Positions 41,999-50,917 of a stretch of 64,000 nt of DNA are shown piece by piece. This DNA is from DASUPK01 sp963744105 (GTDB lineage: Bacteria; Actinomycetota; Thermoleophilia; Solirubrobacterales; 70-9). The stretch lies in assembly GCA_963744105.1 (NCBI GenBank), contig CAVUSJ010000002.1, positions 496,001 through 560,000 of the forward strand. The letters are read 5' to 3'. The first letter of the stretch is position 1. Each line of letters starts with the position of its first letter. Position numbers and translations under genes: made by a program. The notes beneath the pieces were generated by a model. That model did no database searches, was not told where the DNA came from, and was given only the letters and a program-made list of their open reading frames with translations.

Positions 41999-42265
41999 CT
42001 ATTCCGCACCCTGGCGCATCGCCCGGCGGGCGATCTGCCGAACCTTGTGCTCGTCCCGTCCACCTCGCTCGGCGCGCTCGCTCATGGCGGTCTCGTGCGC
42101 CTGGATCAGGAACGACGGCGTCGGCGCACCGGCGGGAAGTCCGTGCTGGCGTCGTTCGCCGGCCAGATCCTCGTAGTGCTGGCTCGCCCAGTACACGTTC
42201 ATGCGGCAGGCGACGCAATTCCATTCATCGTCCGGCGTCTCCGCGCCGCATTGCGGGCATCTCAT
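41999..42265 (-). CDS. 88-residue zinc-ribbon protein
   Basis: An N-terminal zinc ribbon MRCPQCGAETPDDEWNCVACR with two CxxC knuckles is followed by a helical, charged tail with YWASQHYEDLAGER. It has no known enzyme motif. It sits at the head of the minus operon 41 bases before the glycosyltransferase, nearest to the divergent promoter region, and could be a small partner or regulator of the cluster. Confidence 0.7.
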   Translation of the reverse strand: MRCPQCGAETPDDEWNCVACRMNVYWASQHYEDLAGERRQHGLPAGAPTPSFLIQAHETAMSERAERGGRDEHKVRQIARRAMRQGAE

Positions 42266-42642
42266 GGTTGGGAGAGATTGCCCCTCGGCCTTCCAGCGCG
42301 GTTCCAGGCGTGTTCCGCCGCATTACTCTCGGAGCGGATAAAAACATCGCTATTTGCGAGAACTATTAGGCAAGTTATGTAACCCTCTGCCACTCTCTTT
42401 TCTCTTAGGGACACAGAGAGTGAGGTGGAACATTTGATGAGTTCGCGTCGGGCGTTCGCAAACTGAATTGACCCGATAACCAGGGGGCTCCGCCAGATCC
42501 GGGTCGGGTGCGAGCCGAGTTCTTTCGACTGAAAGGGCACAGGCAAGGCCGCACACCAGGCATTGGCATGGACGCCAAGGCGAACAAGCAACCGGGCAGC
42601 GTTGCGATGCACGCGCGAGCCGAAGACCCGGCTGAGGCAGCC
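42266..42642. promoter_or_regulatory. AT-richer divergent promoter region of the glycan cluster
   Basis: About 377 bases between the zinc-ribbon gene and the chosen SARP start. The middle (about 42335-42480) is clearly lower in GC than its surroundings and holds several TA-rich boxes. An inverted repeat CACTCTC (42391-42397)/GAGAGTG (42416-42422) lies there and may be an operator. In-frame starts for the regulator also exist at 42508 (GTG) and 42568 (ATG). Confidence 0.5.
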
Positions 42643-44643
42643 ATGTCCGAGGGACAGGTGCCTCTCCTCTTCGTGGAACTGCTCGCGGGGTTCCGGGTGG
42701 AGCGGCTCGGAGTCTCGCAGCCGGTCCTGTGGCAACGGCGCACTGCGAGGACGTTGACGAAGCTGCTGGCGACGCATCCGCGTCATTCGCTTCACCGTGA
42801 GGAGATCATCGAGACCCTGTGGCCGGAGGTCGAGGCGGAGTCGGCGCTCAACCGGTTCGGTCAGGCGCTCCACGCGGCCCGGCGCGCGTTCGAGCCCGAG
42901 TTGCAGCCCCGCGAGAGCTCCGCCTACCTGCAGATGACGGAGTCCATGCTCTCCCTGGACACGGAGAATGTGCTGGTCGATGCCGATCGGTTCCAGCAGT
43001 TAGCCGAGCAGGCGCTCGGCCAAGGGGATATCGGCGCCTACCAGTCGGCGCTCGCGGCATATCGCGGGGAGCTCCTACCCGAGGACCGTTATCAGGACTG
43101 GTGCGCGGAGCGGCGTGCCTTCCTGGTGGAAGTGCGGACACGCCTCATGCTGGAGCTGGCCGACGCGTTGAGGGAACGCGGCGACCACAGCGCATCCGCA
43201 GATTGCCTTCGCGAGGTGCTCCACCACGATCCCACCCGGGAGGATGTCCATCGCCGCCTCATCGTCCTGTACGCGGAGATGGGAACCCGGAACCAGGCCA
43301 TTCGCCAATTCCAGGTCTGCCGGGACGTGCTGCGACAGGAGCTGGGCCTCGTCCCGGAGGAGGAGACGCTCAGTCTCTATCAGGACGTCCTCGCCGAGCG
43401 CATCACGAGGCGGACCCCGCAGCCTGAGCCCGATCAGGCTGCGATCGAGTCTGGTTGCGAGCTGATCGCCGGCGAACCCCGGAACACGCCATTCGTGGGC
43501 CGCGACTCGGTCCTGAACCAGCTCCGCGCGCAGCTCTCGCGAGCCGATCGGGGAGAGGGGCGCATGATCCTGGTCAGCGGCGAGGCGGGGGTTGGCAAGA
43601 CCCGGCTCGCGGAGGAGCTCGCGGCCGAGGCCGAGCGGGGCGGAGCCTGCGTCCTGAGGGGTGGGAGCGGAACCTACGCGAACCTCCTCGCCTACGGCCC
43701 GTTCGCGGTGGCTCTGGAGGGGTACGTGGCAAGCCTTTCCGACGACCATCGCGCCGAGCTGGCGAAGCGCTACCCGGCCCTGGTCCCCCTGGTCCCGTCG
43801 CTCGGGCTCGGAATGGAGCCGTTGTCCGTGGTGGACCGCCCGGGCGAGGATTCGCTGTATCTGGTCCACGACATCGTGCGGTTCCTGACCGATCTCGCCC
43901 GCACGCGGACCGTGTTCCTCGTCCTGGGAGAGCTGCACAACCTGCATTCGTCCAGCCAGAGGCTGCTGCAGTACCTCGCACGCCTCGCGGTCCAGCGGCG
44001 CTGGCTGATCATCGGCACGTTCCACGAGGAGGGGTTCGAGCCCCGAAGCGAGCTACGGCGCATGATCGAGGACACCTCTCGGGAGGACATCTGCCTCCAC
44101 GTTCAGCTGCAGGACCTCGCACGCCCGGAGTGCGACCAGCTCGTGCGGGCACTGCTCGGGGGAGATGAAGTGGACGATGAGCTCCTCAGCCTGATCTGCG
44201 ACCTGTCGCTTGGCAATCCACTGTTCGTCGAGAGCCTCGTCCGTGACATGCGGGAACGCGACGCGATCTCCCTCGTCGATGGCTCCTGGCGGGCAACGTC
44301 CGCCTCGTCGGCGCGCGTGCCGGCCCGGGTACGTGGATTGGTGGCGATGCGCGTGGCCTCAATGCCGGAAGGGGTGCGCCGCGTTCTGGAGATCGCCGCG
44401 GCGGGCGGTGAGATGGAGATCTCCCTCGGCCACCTCCGCTGGGCGGCGGGCGCGCTTCACCCTCCAATCGCCGACGCGGCTCTCTTCGAGGCACTGGACC
44501 TGGCCCTGGAGGCTTGCATCCTGGAGGAACACGCCGGGGTCTACTCATTCCGGCATCCGCTCATTCGCTCTGCGCTCTACGAGGATCTGTCGAAGCACCG
44601 CCGCGACCAGTTGCGCGCCGCGCTTGTTCGGTCCAGCGGGTAG
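42643..44643 (+). CDS. SARP-type regulator with an AAA ATPase domain
   Basis: 666 residues from the ATG at 42643 (up to 711 if started at 42508). The N-terminal winged helix (LLAGFRVERLG to EEIIETLWPE) and the BTAD domain (about 100-245, ALAAYRGELLPEDRYQDW, YAEMGTRNQAIRQFQ) are typical of SARPs. Then comes a STAND/AAA_16 module with Walker A SGEAGVGKT near 311; the Walker B region reads VFLVLGELHNL, where two acidic residues are normal. No C-terminal LuxR helix is seen. Likely the pathway regulator of the adjacent glycan cluster. Confidence 0.85.
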   Translation: MSEGQVPLLFVELLAGFRVERLGVSQPVLWQRRTARTLTKLLATHPRHSLHREEIIETLWPEVEAESALNRFGQALHAARRAFEPELQPRESSAYLQMTESMLSLDTENVLVDADRFQQLAEQALGQGDIGAYQSALAAYRGELLPEDRYQDWCAERRAFLVEVRTRLMLELADALRERGDHSASADCLREVLHHDPTREDVHRRLIVLYAEMGTRNQAIRQFQVCRDVLRQELGLVPEEETLSLYQDVLAERITRRTPQPEPDQAAIESGCELIAGEPRNTPFVGRDSVLNQLRAQLSRADRGEGRMILVSGEAGVGKTRLAEELAAEAERGGACVLRGGSGTYANLLAYGPFAVALEGYVASLSDDHRAELAKRYPALVPLVPSLGLGMEPLSVVDRPGEDSLYLVHDIVRFLTDLARTRTVFLVLGELHNLHSSSQRLLQYLARLAVQRRWLIIGTFHEEGFEPRSELRRMIEDTSREDICLHVQLQDLARPECDQLVRALLGGDEVDDELLSLICDLSLGNPLFVESLVRDMRERDAISLVDGSWRATSASSARVPARVRGLVAMRVASMPEGVRRVLEIAAAGGEMEISLGHLRWAAGALHPPIADAALFEALDLALEACILEEHAGVYSFRHPLIRSALYEDLSKHRRDQLRAALVRSSG

Positions 44644-44707
44644 TTCTCGGAACTGGCCTGGAAGACCAGTGGAATGAACCCCCGCATGCTCGGCGGAGGG
44701 ACACGAT

Positions 44708-47700
44708 GTGCTCGAGCCAATGCTGTCATTTCGCGCCCGTCTGGTGCTGGCCGCCCTCGTCCGGCACACGAACGCGGATGGCGTAGCGCACCTCGGCTAC
44801 CGCAGGATCGCTCGCCTGACAGGGGTCAACAAGAACGCCCTTCGCAGCGTGATCGACGAGCTCGAGCATGCAGGTTCGATCCAGGTTCTGCGGAGAGGAA
44901 ACGGCGGGAGTCTCTATCGCGTTCGGGGGTACGCGCCCACTCGCGATCGAGGGTACGCGCCCACGGACGTCCCGGGGCTGGTCAGGACCTCGTCGTTTCG
45001 CTCGCGGGCGGCGGCGGCGGCAGGAGACCTGCTGTTTGCGATGGCCGTGGTGGGCGCGCGCCTCAATCGAGGCGTAGGCGCCCTTCGCGACCGCGGGCTT
45101 CTGCGGCCGGCGCTCCTCGTGCTGCTCGTGCTCGGGGGCGTGATCGCGGAGCTCGTCTGGATCCAGAGCGGCTCGCTTCTCTACCTGATCTACATCGGGA
45201 TCTCGCTCCTCCTCGGAACGATCGCCTGGACGACGCTGGTCTGGATGATGGACGCCTGGCGTACGCCGGATTCCCTTTCGAAGAGCGGCATGACGGCGAT
45301 CGATCTCGATCCGGCGCACTCGTTCTCGCTGATCGTCCCCGCGCGCCACGAGGAGACGGTGCTCGAAGCCACCCTCTCGCGACTGGTCACGAGCGATCAT
45401 CCGGATTTCGAGGTGCTCGTGGTCGTCGGGGCGGACGACCACGGGACCCGCGCCGTCGCGGAGGGCGTCGCGGAACGCCACCCTGAGCTCGTCAGGGTGA
45501 TCGTCGACCCCAGCTGGCCGAAGAACAAGCCGAGAGCCCTGAACGCAGCGCTCCCCCATTGCACGGGGGAGATCACCGGCGTCTTCGATGCCGAGGACGT
45601 CGTTCATCCCCAGCTGCTCCGGCGGGTCGACCAGCGCTTTCAAAGGACCGACGCGGACGTCGTGCAGTCAGGCGTCCAGCTGATGAACTTTCGCTCGAGC
45701 TGGTTGACCGTCCGAAACGTCCTCGAGTACTACTTCTGGTTTCGGAGCCGGCTCCACGTCCACGCTCGCCAGGGTTTCATCCCGCTTGGCGGGAACACCG
45801 TCTTCATCCGCACGCAGGTGCTGAAGGCTGTCTCGGGTTGGGACCCGGACTGCCTGGCGGAGGACTGCGAGCTGGGGGTGCGGCTGAGCGCGCTGGGAGC
45901 CCGCACCGTCGTCGTCTACGAGCCGGGCCTGGTGACGCGCGAGGAGTGCCCGCCGACACTGCGAGCCTTCGCTCGCCAGCGAACGCGCTGGAACCAGGGA
46001 TACCTGCAGACCCTCTCGAGGGGCTACTGGCGAGGCCTACCGCGTCGGCAGCGAGTGCTCGGCGCCTACATCCTGACCATGCCGTACCTGATGGGCCTGG
46101 CCTGGTTGATGATCCCGGTCGCGCTCGCCACGGCACTCGCCCTCAAGGCGCCGGTGCCGATCACCCTCATCTCGTTTGCCCCGGCGCTCCCCATCCTGTC
46201 CATCCTCGCCATGGAGTTGGCCGGCCTCGGGCAGTTCTGCCGCCTCTACGGGGAGCGCGCCTCGGCGCGCGACTACGGGCGACTGGTGCTCGGGCTCCCG
46301 CTCTACCAGGGGGTACTTGCCTTCACCGCGGCCCGGGCCATCGTCCGCGAGGCCCGCGGCGCTCGGGGGTGGGAGAAGACGGCGCACGCCGGCCTGCATT
46401 TCGCCAAGCAGGCGGATCATGCGGGCGAGCGGGTGGGGGAAGCGCGCCTTCTCCCATCGCGCCCGGCACGGCGGTTCGAGCCGGCTGCGGCCACCGGCTC
46501 AGCAACCGGAACGCTGGTGCTGGAGCGCACCCGCCCGGTCACCGTCGGTCAGGCCGGCTCGAACGGCTCGAACGGATTGCCCGCGAGCAACGGCAAGGGT
46601 CCGCTCTGGATGCGGCTCGACGGCGTTTCGGCGAACGGCTCGGGATCGTTGTCGCTGCCGGCCGTCCGGCCGGTGGGCTTCCCCGATGGGGGAGCGAGGC
46701 TGGTTCGGGGAGCCCTCGCGCGATTGACGGCGTTCGCCAGGTCTCACTCCGACCTGGTGGTTCTCGTCCCTCTGCTCTTGGCCGTCGGATTCGTCCAGGT
46801 GACGAACATGACCCACTGGCCCGGAACCCTGTTCGACGAGGGCACCTACGTCGGGAACGCGTGGGCCGTCCAGGAGCGGGGCGCCCTCGGCTTCTACACG
46901 TACACCTACGGTCATCCCCCGCTGGCCTGGCTGCTCATCACCGTCTGGACGTGGGCGGGCGGCGTCCTCGGCGGACGCACGATCTACTCGGTGGATGCCG
47001 CCCGGGGGTTGATGGCCGTGATCAGCATCGCCAGCTGCGCGCTCCTCTACACGCTCGCTCGCAGGCTCGAGTTGGGCCGCTCGTTCGCCGCCGGCGCGGT
47101 GATCCTCTTCGCGTTCTGCCCTCTCGGGCTCTTCTTCCACCGAGGCGTGCTCCTCGACAATCCGGCGGTCGCCTTCGCGCTCGCCGCGTTCGTCCTCGCC
47201 CTGACGCCCAGACGCGGTCTCTGGGCATTCGCCGCGAGCGGTGCCTTCTTCGCGGCCAGTGTGCTCTCCAAGGAAACGACCCTGGTCCTTCTCCCCGCGC
47301 TGGTCCTGGCCGCGGCTCAGAACTCCGACAAGCGCACGCGGCGCTACTGCCTGACGCTGCTCGTCTCCTTCCTGACCCTGATGGCCCTGGCCTACCCGCT
47401 CTATGCGGCGTTGAAGGGCGAGTTGCTTCCCGGGCCGGGCCACGTCAGCCTCGTGGGCAGCGTCCTCGACATGCTGTTCCGCCGTCAGGGAACAGGGAGC
47501 ATCTTCGACCCCCACAGCGTTGCGCATGGGACGGTGACCTTCTGGCTGAGGCTCGACCCCTGGCTGCTCGGAGGCGCTCTCCTGCTCTCCCCGCTCGCAT
47601 TGGCCCTTCGCGATCTGCGGGCGATTGCCGTCGCGTTCCTCATTCAGATCGCGGTCATCCTGCGCCCGGGCTACCTGCCCGCGATGTACGTGATCGCGCT

Positions 47701-48283
47701 CCTGCCGTTCGCGGCGCTGATCGTCGCGGGCAGCGCCCAGGCGATGTGGCGCCATGCTGCCGGTCGACCTTCCCGTCGCGACCCCCCGTTCAGGCTGGCG
47801 GCGGCCGTCTCCTCGGTGATGGCCTTGATGGCGCTGCTGGTGGTGGCCGCTCTGTACGTCGCGCCGCACTGGGCGCGGGCCGATCGCGAGGCGCTCACGG
47901 TGAAGCTGGACGGCCCGCAGCGAGCGGCCGAGCGCTGGCTGGTCGACCACGTGGGTCATGAGCAGCGGCTCATCGTCACCGACGACTACTGGATCTACCT
48001 CATCGAGCACGGCTTCGATTCCCAGCCGGTGACGGGGGGCTTCAACTCGCGGACGGTGGTCTCGTATTGGCCGCTCGACTACGACCCGGCCGTGAAGAAG
48101 CTGTTCCCGGACGGCTGGAGGGACTTCGACTACATCGTGTCGACCCAGCCCATGCGCGACACCGCGATCTACACGCCCAGCACGGCGCAGGCGCTTGATC
48201 ACTCACGCGTCGTGGCGCAATTCGGTGAGGGGGACCCGCGCATCGAGATTCGCGCCATCATGCCCTCGAGTCCGGGCGGCTAG
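44708..48283 (+). CDS. Winged helix + GT2 synthase + PMT-type transferase fusion
   Basis: 1191 residues in one frame. Residues 1-75 form an HTH_36-like winged helix (GYRRIARLTGVNKNALRSVI), followed by two GYAPT repeats. Membrane helices (about 115-175) lead to a processive-type GT2 domain with FDAEDVVHP, EDCELGVRL and the QxxRW motif QRTRWNQG near 423, and more helices. After a low-complexity linker (560-690) comes a GT39/ArnT-like multi-helix domain with the catalytic-type acidic pair in FDEGTYVGNAW near 710 and HPPLAW. GGAGGG before the GTG supports this start. It could both make and transfer a glycan. Confidence 0.82.
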   Translation: MLEPMLSFRARLVLAALVRHTNADGVAHLGYRRIARLTGVNKNALRSVIDELEHAGSIQVLRRGNGGSLYRVRGYAPTRDRGYAPTDVPGLVRTSSFRSRAAAAAGDLLFAMAVVGARLNRGVGALRDRGLLRPALLVLLVLGGVIAELVWIQSGSLLYLIYIGISLLLGTIAWTTLVWMMDAWRTPDSLSKSGMTAIDLDPAHSFSLIVPARHEETVLEATLSRLVTSDHPDFEVLVVVGADDHGTRAVAEGVAERHPELVRVIVDPSWPKNKPRALNAALPHCTGEITGVFDAEDVVHPQLLRRVDQRFQRTDADVVQSGVQLMNFRSSWLTVRNVLEYYFWFRSRLHVHARQGFIPLGGNTVFIRTQVLKAVSGWDPDCLAEDCELGVRLSALGARTVVVYEPGLVTREECPPTLRAFARQRTRWNQGYLQTLSRGYWRGLPRRQRVLGAYILTMPYLMGLAWLMIPVALATALALKAPVPITLISFAPALPILSILAMELAGLGQFCRLYGERASARDYGRLVLGLPLYQGVLAFTAARAIVREARGARGWEKTAHAGLHFAKQADHAGERVGEARLLPSRPARRFEPAAATGSATGTLVLERTRPVTVGQAGSNGSNGLPASNGKGPLWMRLDGVSANGSGSLSLPAVRPVGFPDGGARLVRGALARLTAFARSHSDLVVLVPLLLAVGFVQVTNMTHWPGTLFDEGTYVGNAWAVQERGALGFYTYTYGHPPLAWLLITVWTWAGGVLGGRTIYSVDAARGLMAVISIASCALLYTLARRLELGRSFAAGAVILFAFCPLGLFFHRGVLLDNPAVAFALAAFVLALTPRRGLWAFAASGAFFAASVLSKETTLVLLPALVLAAAQNSDKRTRRYCLTLLVSFLTLMALAYPLYAALKGELLPGPGHVSLVGSVLDMLFRRQGTGSIFDPHSVAHGTVTFWLRLDPWLLGGALLLSPLALALRDLRAIAVAFLIQIAVILRPGYLPAMYVIALLPFAALIVAGSAQAMWRHAAGRPSRRDPPFRLAAAVSSVMALMALLVVAALYVAPHWARADREALTVKLDGPQRAAERWLVDHVGHEQRLIVTDDYWIYLIEHGFDSQPVTGGFNSRTVVSYWPLDYDPAVKKLFPDGWRDFDYIVSTQPMRDTAIYTPSTAQALDHSRVVAQFGEGDPRIEIRAIMPSSPGG

Positions 48284-48285
48284 CC

Positions 48286-49302
48286 GTGCGCCTCGCGGCC
48301 CTGGCACTGTGCCTGATCGCACTGGGTGCGATCGCCGGTTGCAGCGGTCGGCCCGACCCGGCGCTGCGGGTGGCGGGAAACCGGTTCACGGATGCGGAGG
48401 GACACCCGCTTCGCCTGCTTGGCGTCAACCGGTCCGGTACCGAGTACGCGTGCATCCAGGGGTGGGGGATCTTCGACGGACCCGTGGACGACAGGTCCAT
48501 CGAGGCGATGAGGGCCTGGCGAATCAACGCGGTTCGCATACCGCTGAACGAGGATTGCTGGCTCGGCATCAACGGAGCTCCCGCCTCGTTCAGCGGCGAC
48601 CCCTACCGGAGGGCGGTGAGCGCCTATGTGGAGCGGCTGCGCGACGCCGGCCTCTACGTCGTTCTGGACCTGCATTGGAGCGCGCCGGGGACCCGGCAGG
48701 CGACCGGGCAGGAGCCGGCGCCCGACCTCGACCACGCGCCGGCGTTCTGGTCGTCTGTGGCGCGGACCTTCAAGGACGATCCGACCGTCGCCTTCGATCT
48801 CTACAACGAGGCCTACGACGTCACCTGGCAATGCTGGCGCGACGGCTGTGTCATGCCCGAGGGGTGGAGGGCCGCCGGGATGCAGACACTCGTCGACGCG
48901 GTGCGTTCCACCGGCGCCTCGCAGCCGGTCATCGCGACGGGGCCGAACTGGGGAAACAACCTCTCGGCCTGGCTCAGGCACCGGCCGGACGATCCGGCGG
49001 GCCAGCTCGCTGCAGGGTTCCACACCTACGACTACAGCTCTTGTGCGGATGCCGGCTGCTGGACGAAGAAGGTCGAGCCAGTCGCGCGCGAGGTGCCGGT
49101 GGTCACCACCGAGGTGGGTCAGACGGCGTGTTCGGCCACATTCATCGACCGCTTCATGGGCTGGGCCGATGCGGCCGGCGTCTCGTATCTCGGCTGGACC
49201 TGGAATCCGACGGGCTGCGAAGCCCCGGCACTGATCCGCTCGTGGCAGGGGGTGCCGACCGCGACCGGGGCACAGCTCCGGGCGCACCTGCTCGCCCTCT
49301 GA
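48286..49302 (+). CDS. GH5-family glycoside hydrolase lipoprotein
   Basis: 338 residues. Signal with lipobox IAGC (Cys19), then a TIM-barrel hydrolase: LLGVNRSGTEYAC, INAVRIPLNEDCWLG, VVLDLHWSAPG, the acid/base Glu175 in LYNEAYDV, FHTYDYSS and the nucleophile Glu276 in VVTTEVGQ. The pattern is closest to cellulase-type GH5. It would cut a beta-glycan at the cell surface. The GTG lies 3 bases after the fusion gene's stop, so it likely trims or releases that gene's product. Confidence 0.88.
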   Translation: MRLAALALCLIALGAIAGCSGRPDPALRVAGNRFTDAEGHPLRLLGVNRSGTEYACIQGWGIFDGPVDDRSIEAMRAWRINAVRIPLNEDCWLGINGAPASFSGDPYRRAVSAYVERLRDAGLYVVLDLHWSAPGTRQATGQEPAPDLDHAPAFWSSVARTFKDDPTVAFDLYNEAYDVTWQCWRDGCVMPEGWRAAGMQTLVDAVRSTGASQPVIATGPNWGNNLSAWLRHRPDDPAGQLAAGFHTYDYSSCADAGCWTKKVEPVAREVPVVTTEVGQTACSATFIDRFMGWADAAGVSYLGWTWNPTGCEAPALIRSWQGVPTATGAQLRAHLLAL

Positions 49303-49374
49303 ATACCGCCCCGCGCGGGATTGGTTCGGTCCAGAACGCTGCTTGCAACCGTCCGCGGGGGGCGCTACTCTCAC

Positions 49375-49386
49375 GAACATGTGTTC
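49375..49386 (+). promoter_or_regulatory. LexA-binding SOS box
   Basis: GAACATGTGTTC matches the GAAC-N4-GTTC box of Gram-positive LexA and sits 50 bases before the lexA start, as expected for self-repression. Confidence 0.88.
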
Positions 49387-49436
49387 GCCCAACCCACACA
49401 GCGCCGAGCGCGCCGTCGCCTGAGGAGGCTCATCAA

Positions 49437-50054
49437 GTGGACCTGGTCAAGGACCTGACGAAGCGCCAGCGGGAGATCTTCGACTTCATCGGCAGCTACC
49501 TGGGCAAGCACGGCTACCCGCCGACGGTTCGCGAGATCGGCAAGGCCGTGGGCCTGCACTCGTCTTCGACCGTCCACGCCCACCTCGCGAAGCTGGAGAG
49601 CCTGGGCGTGGTCAAGCGGGACCCGTCCAAGCCGCGCGCACTCGAGGTGATGGTGGAGCGGGCCAAGAGGGCCGTTCGGCCCTCGGGCCTGCCTCTGGTC
49701 GGCCAGGTCGCGGCCGGCACGCCGATCCTGGCCGAGGAGAACATCGAGGAGTATCTCGAGGTCCCGGACGTCGTCGGGGGCGAGGACGGCGACTACATCT
49801 TGCGGGTGCGCGGCGAGAGCATGAAGGACGCCGGCATCCTCGATGGTGACTTCGTCGTGGTGCGCCCAGCGGAGCGCGCCCGCGACGGCGAGATCGTGGT
49901 CGCCCTGCTGGAGGACGAGGCGACCGTCAAGCGCTTCTTCCGCGAGAAGAATCAGGTCCGGCTGCAGCCGGAGAACAAGAGCATGAAGCCGATTCGCACC
50001 CGCGACGCCCGGATCCTCGGTCGCGTCGTCGGGATGTTCAGGAGGGTGGCATGA
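49437..50054 (+). CDS. lexA: LexA repressor
   Basis: 205 residues. Winged-helix DNA-binding domain with YPPTVREIGKAVGLHSSSTVH, the self-cleavage site Ala93-Gly94 in GQVAAGTPI, catalytic Ser128 in RGESMKDAG and Lys165 in ATVKRFF. It represses SOS genes until RecA filaments trigger cleavage. The GTG at 49437 is fixed by GAGGAGG 8 bases upstream; a perfect SOS box precedes it. The stop overlaps a small zinc-ribbon gene (ATGA). Confidence 0.97.
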   Translation: MDLVKDLTKRQREIFDFIGSYLGKHGYPPTVREIGKAVGLHSSSTVHAHLAKLESLGVVKRDPSKPRALEVMVERAKRAVRPSGLPLVGQVAAGTPILAEENIEEYLEVPDVVGGEDGDYILRVRGESMKDAGILDGDFVVVRPAERARDGEIVVALLEDEATVKRFFREKNQVRLQPENKSMKPIRTRDARILGRVVGMFRRVA

Positions 50055-50230
50055 CCGTCCTTGCGGTCGAAGCCGAAGCCCGCCTGTTCGAGCCGTCCGA
50101 GGTGACGCTTGAAGACACGATCCTCGGCGCCTGGGAGGCCCTGACGGCTCAGAGCCGGGCGGAGTGCCCGGTGTGTCATGGAGAGCTGGTGGCCTCAGGT
50201 TGCAAGACCTGTGGGTCCCAGCTCGCCTGA
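50051..50230 (+). CDS. 59-residue zinc-ribbon protein coupled to lexA
   Basis: A short gene starting inside the lexA stop (ATGA). The first 35 residues are acidic and helical (EPSEVTLEDTILGAWEAL); the end is a zinc ribbon, ECPVCHGELVASGCKTCG, with two CxxC pairs. By position it should be induced with lexA after DNA damage. No known family could be named. Confidence 0.75.
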   Translation: MTVLAVEAEARLFEPSEVTLEDTILGAWEALTAQSRAECPVCHGELVASGCKTCGSQLA

Positions 50231-50254
50231 CGCCCCAGTCCGGCGCGCGCTTAC

Positions 50255-50260
50255 TAGGAT
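50255..50260 (+). promoter_or_regulatory. -10 box of the decayed gene before rnpB
   Basis: TAGGAT ends 6 bases before the GTG at 50267, although the gene behind it is broken. Confidence 0.35.
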
Positions 50261-50266
50261 CGCCCG

Positions 50267-50555
50267 GTGACAGGCGGGGGATCGATCGAGGTGGTTCGCG
50301 GCGCGCTCCCCGAGGAGCGCTCCCGGCAGATCCGACCAGCTCGAGAGCGCCTTCACCAGCGGCGAGGACACCCGCGCCCAGGGCGTCCTCTTCAACCTCG
50401 AGAACGAGGGGATGCAGCGCCACCTCAACAACGCCTACTGGCCGCCGTCCGACTTCACCTTCATCGGCGAGAACCAGCGCGGGGACCACGTCCGGGTCCA
50501 CTACTTCCCCGGTGCCCGTATCCCACTTCCGCTCTCGGACTCCGGATACCATTGA
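50267..50555 (+). pseudogene. Decayed gene upstream of rnpB
   Basis: Frame one gives a sensible start, MTGGGSIEVVRGALPEERSR. From about 50330 a different frame carries the sense: ESAFTSGEDTRAQGVLFNLE, then DHVRVHYFPGARIPLP to a TGA at 50553. The two parts together are much shorter than a normal enzyme, so besides a frameshift an internal deletion is likely. The family is uncertain. Confidence 0.6.
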
Positions 50556-50558
50556 GGT

Positions 50559-50882
<324 letters not shown>

Positions 50883-50887
50883 TAAGG

Positions 50888-50917
50888 AAGAGGCCCCGCA
50901 AGGGGCCTCTTCTATTT
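50888..50917 (+). terminator. Terminator of rnpB
   Basis: AAGAGGCCCC, a GCAA tetraloop, then GGGGCCTCTT and a T-rich tail (CTATTT). This is the clearest intrinsic terminator in the window. Confidence 0.9.

Noticed and set aside
44926..44970. Possible short tandem repeat (GGGTACGCGCCCAC twice)
   Set aside because: Two in-frame copies encode a GYAPT repeat inside the linker of the fusion gene; too short for a repeat array.
49379..49423. 14-residue leader ORF across the SOS box
   Set aside because: It arises from the ATG within the palindrome GAACATGTGTTC and shows no attenuator-like codons.
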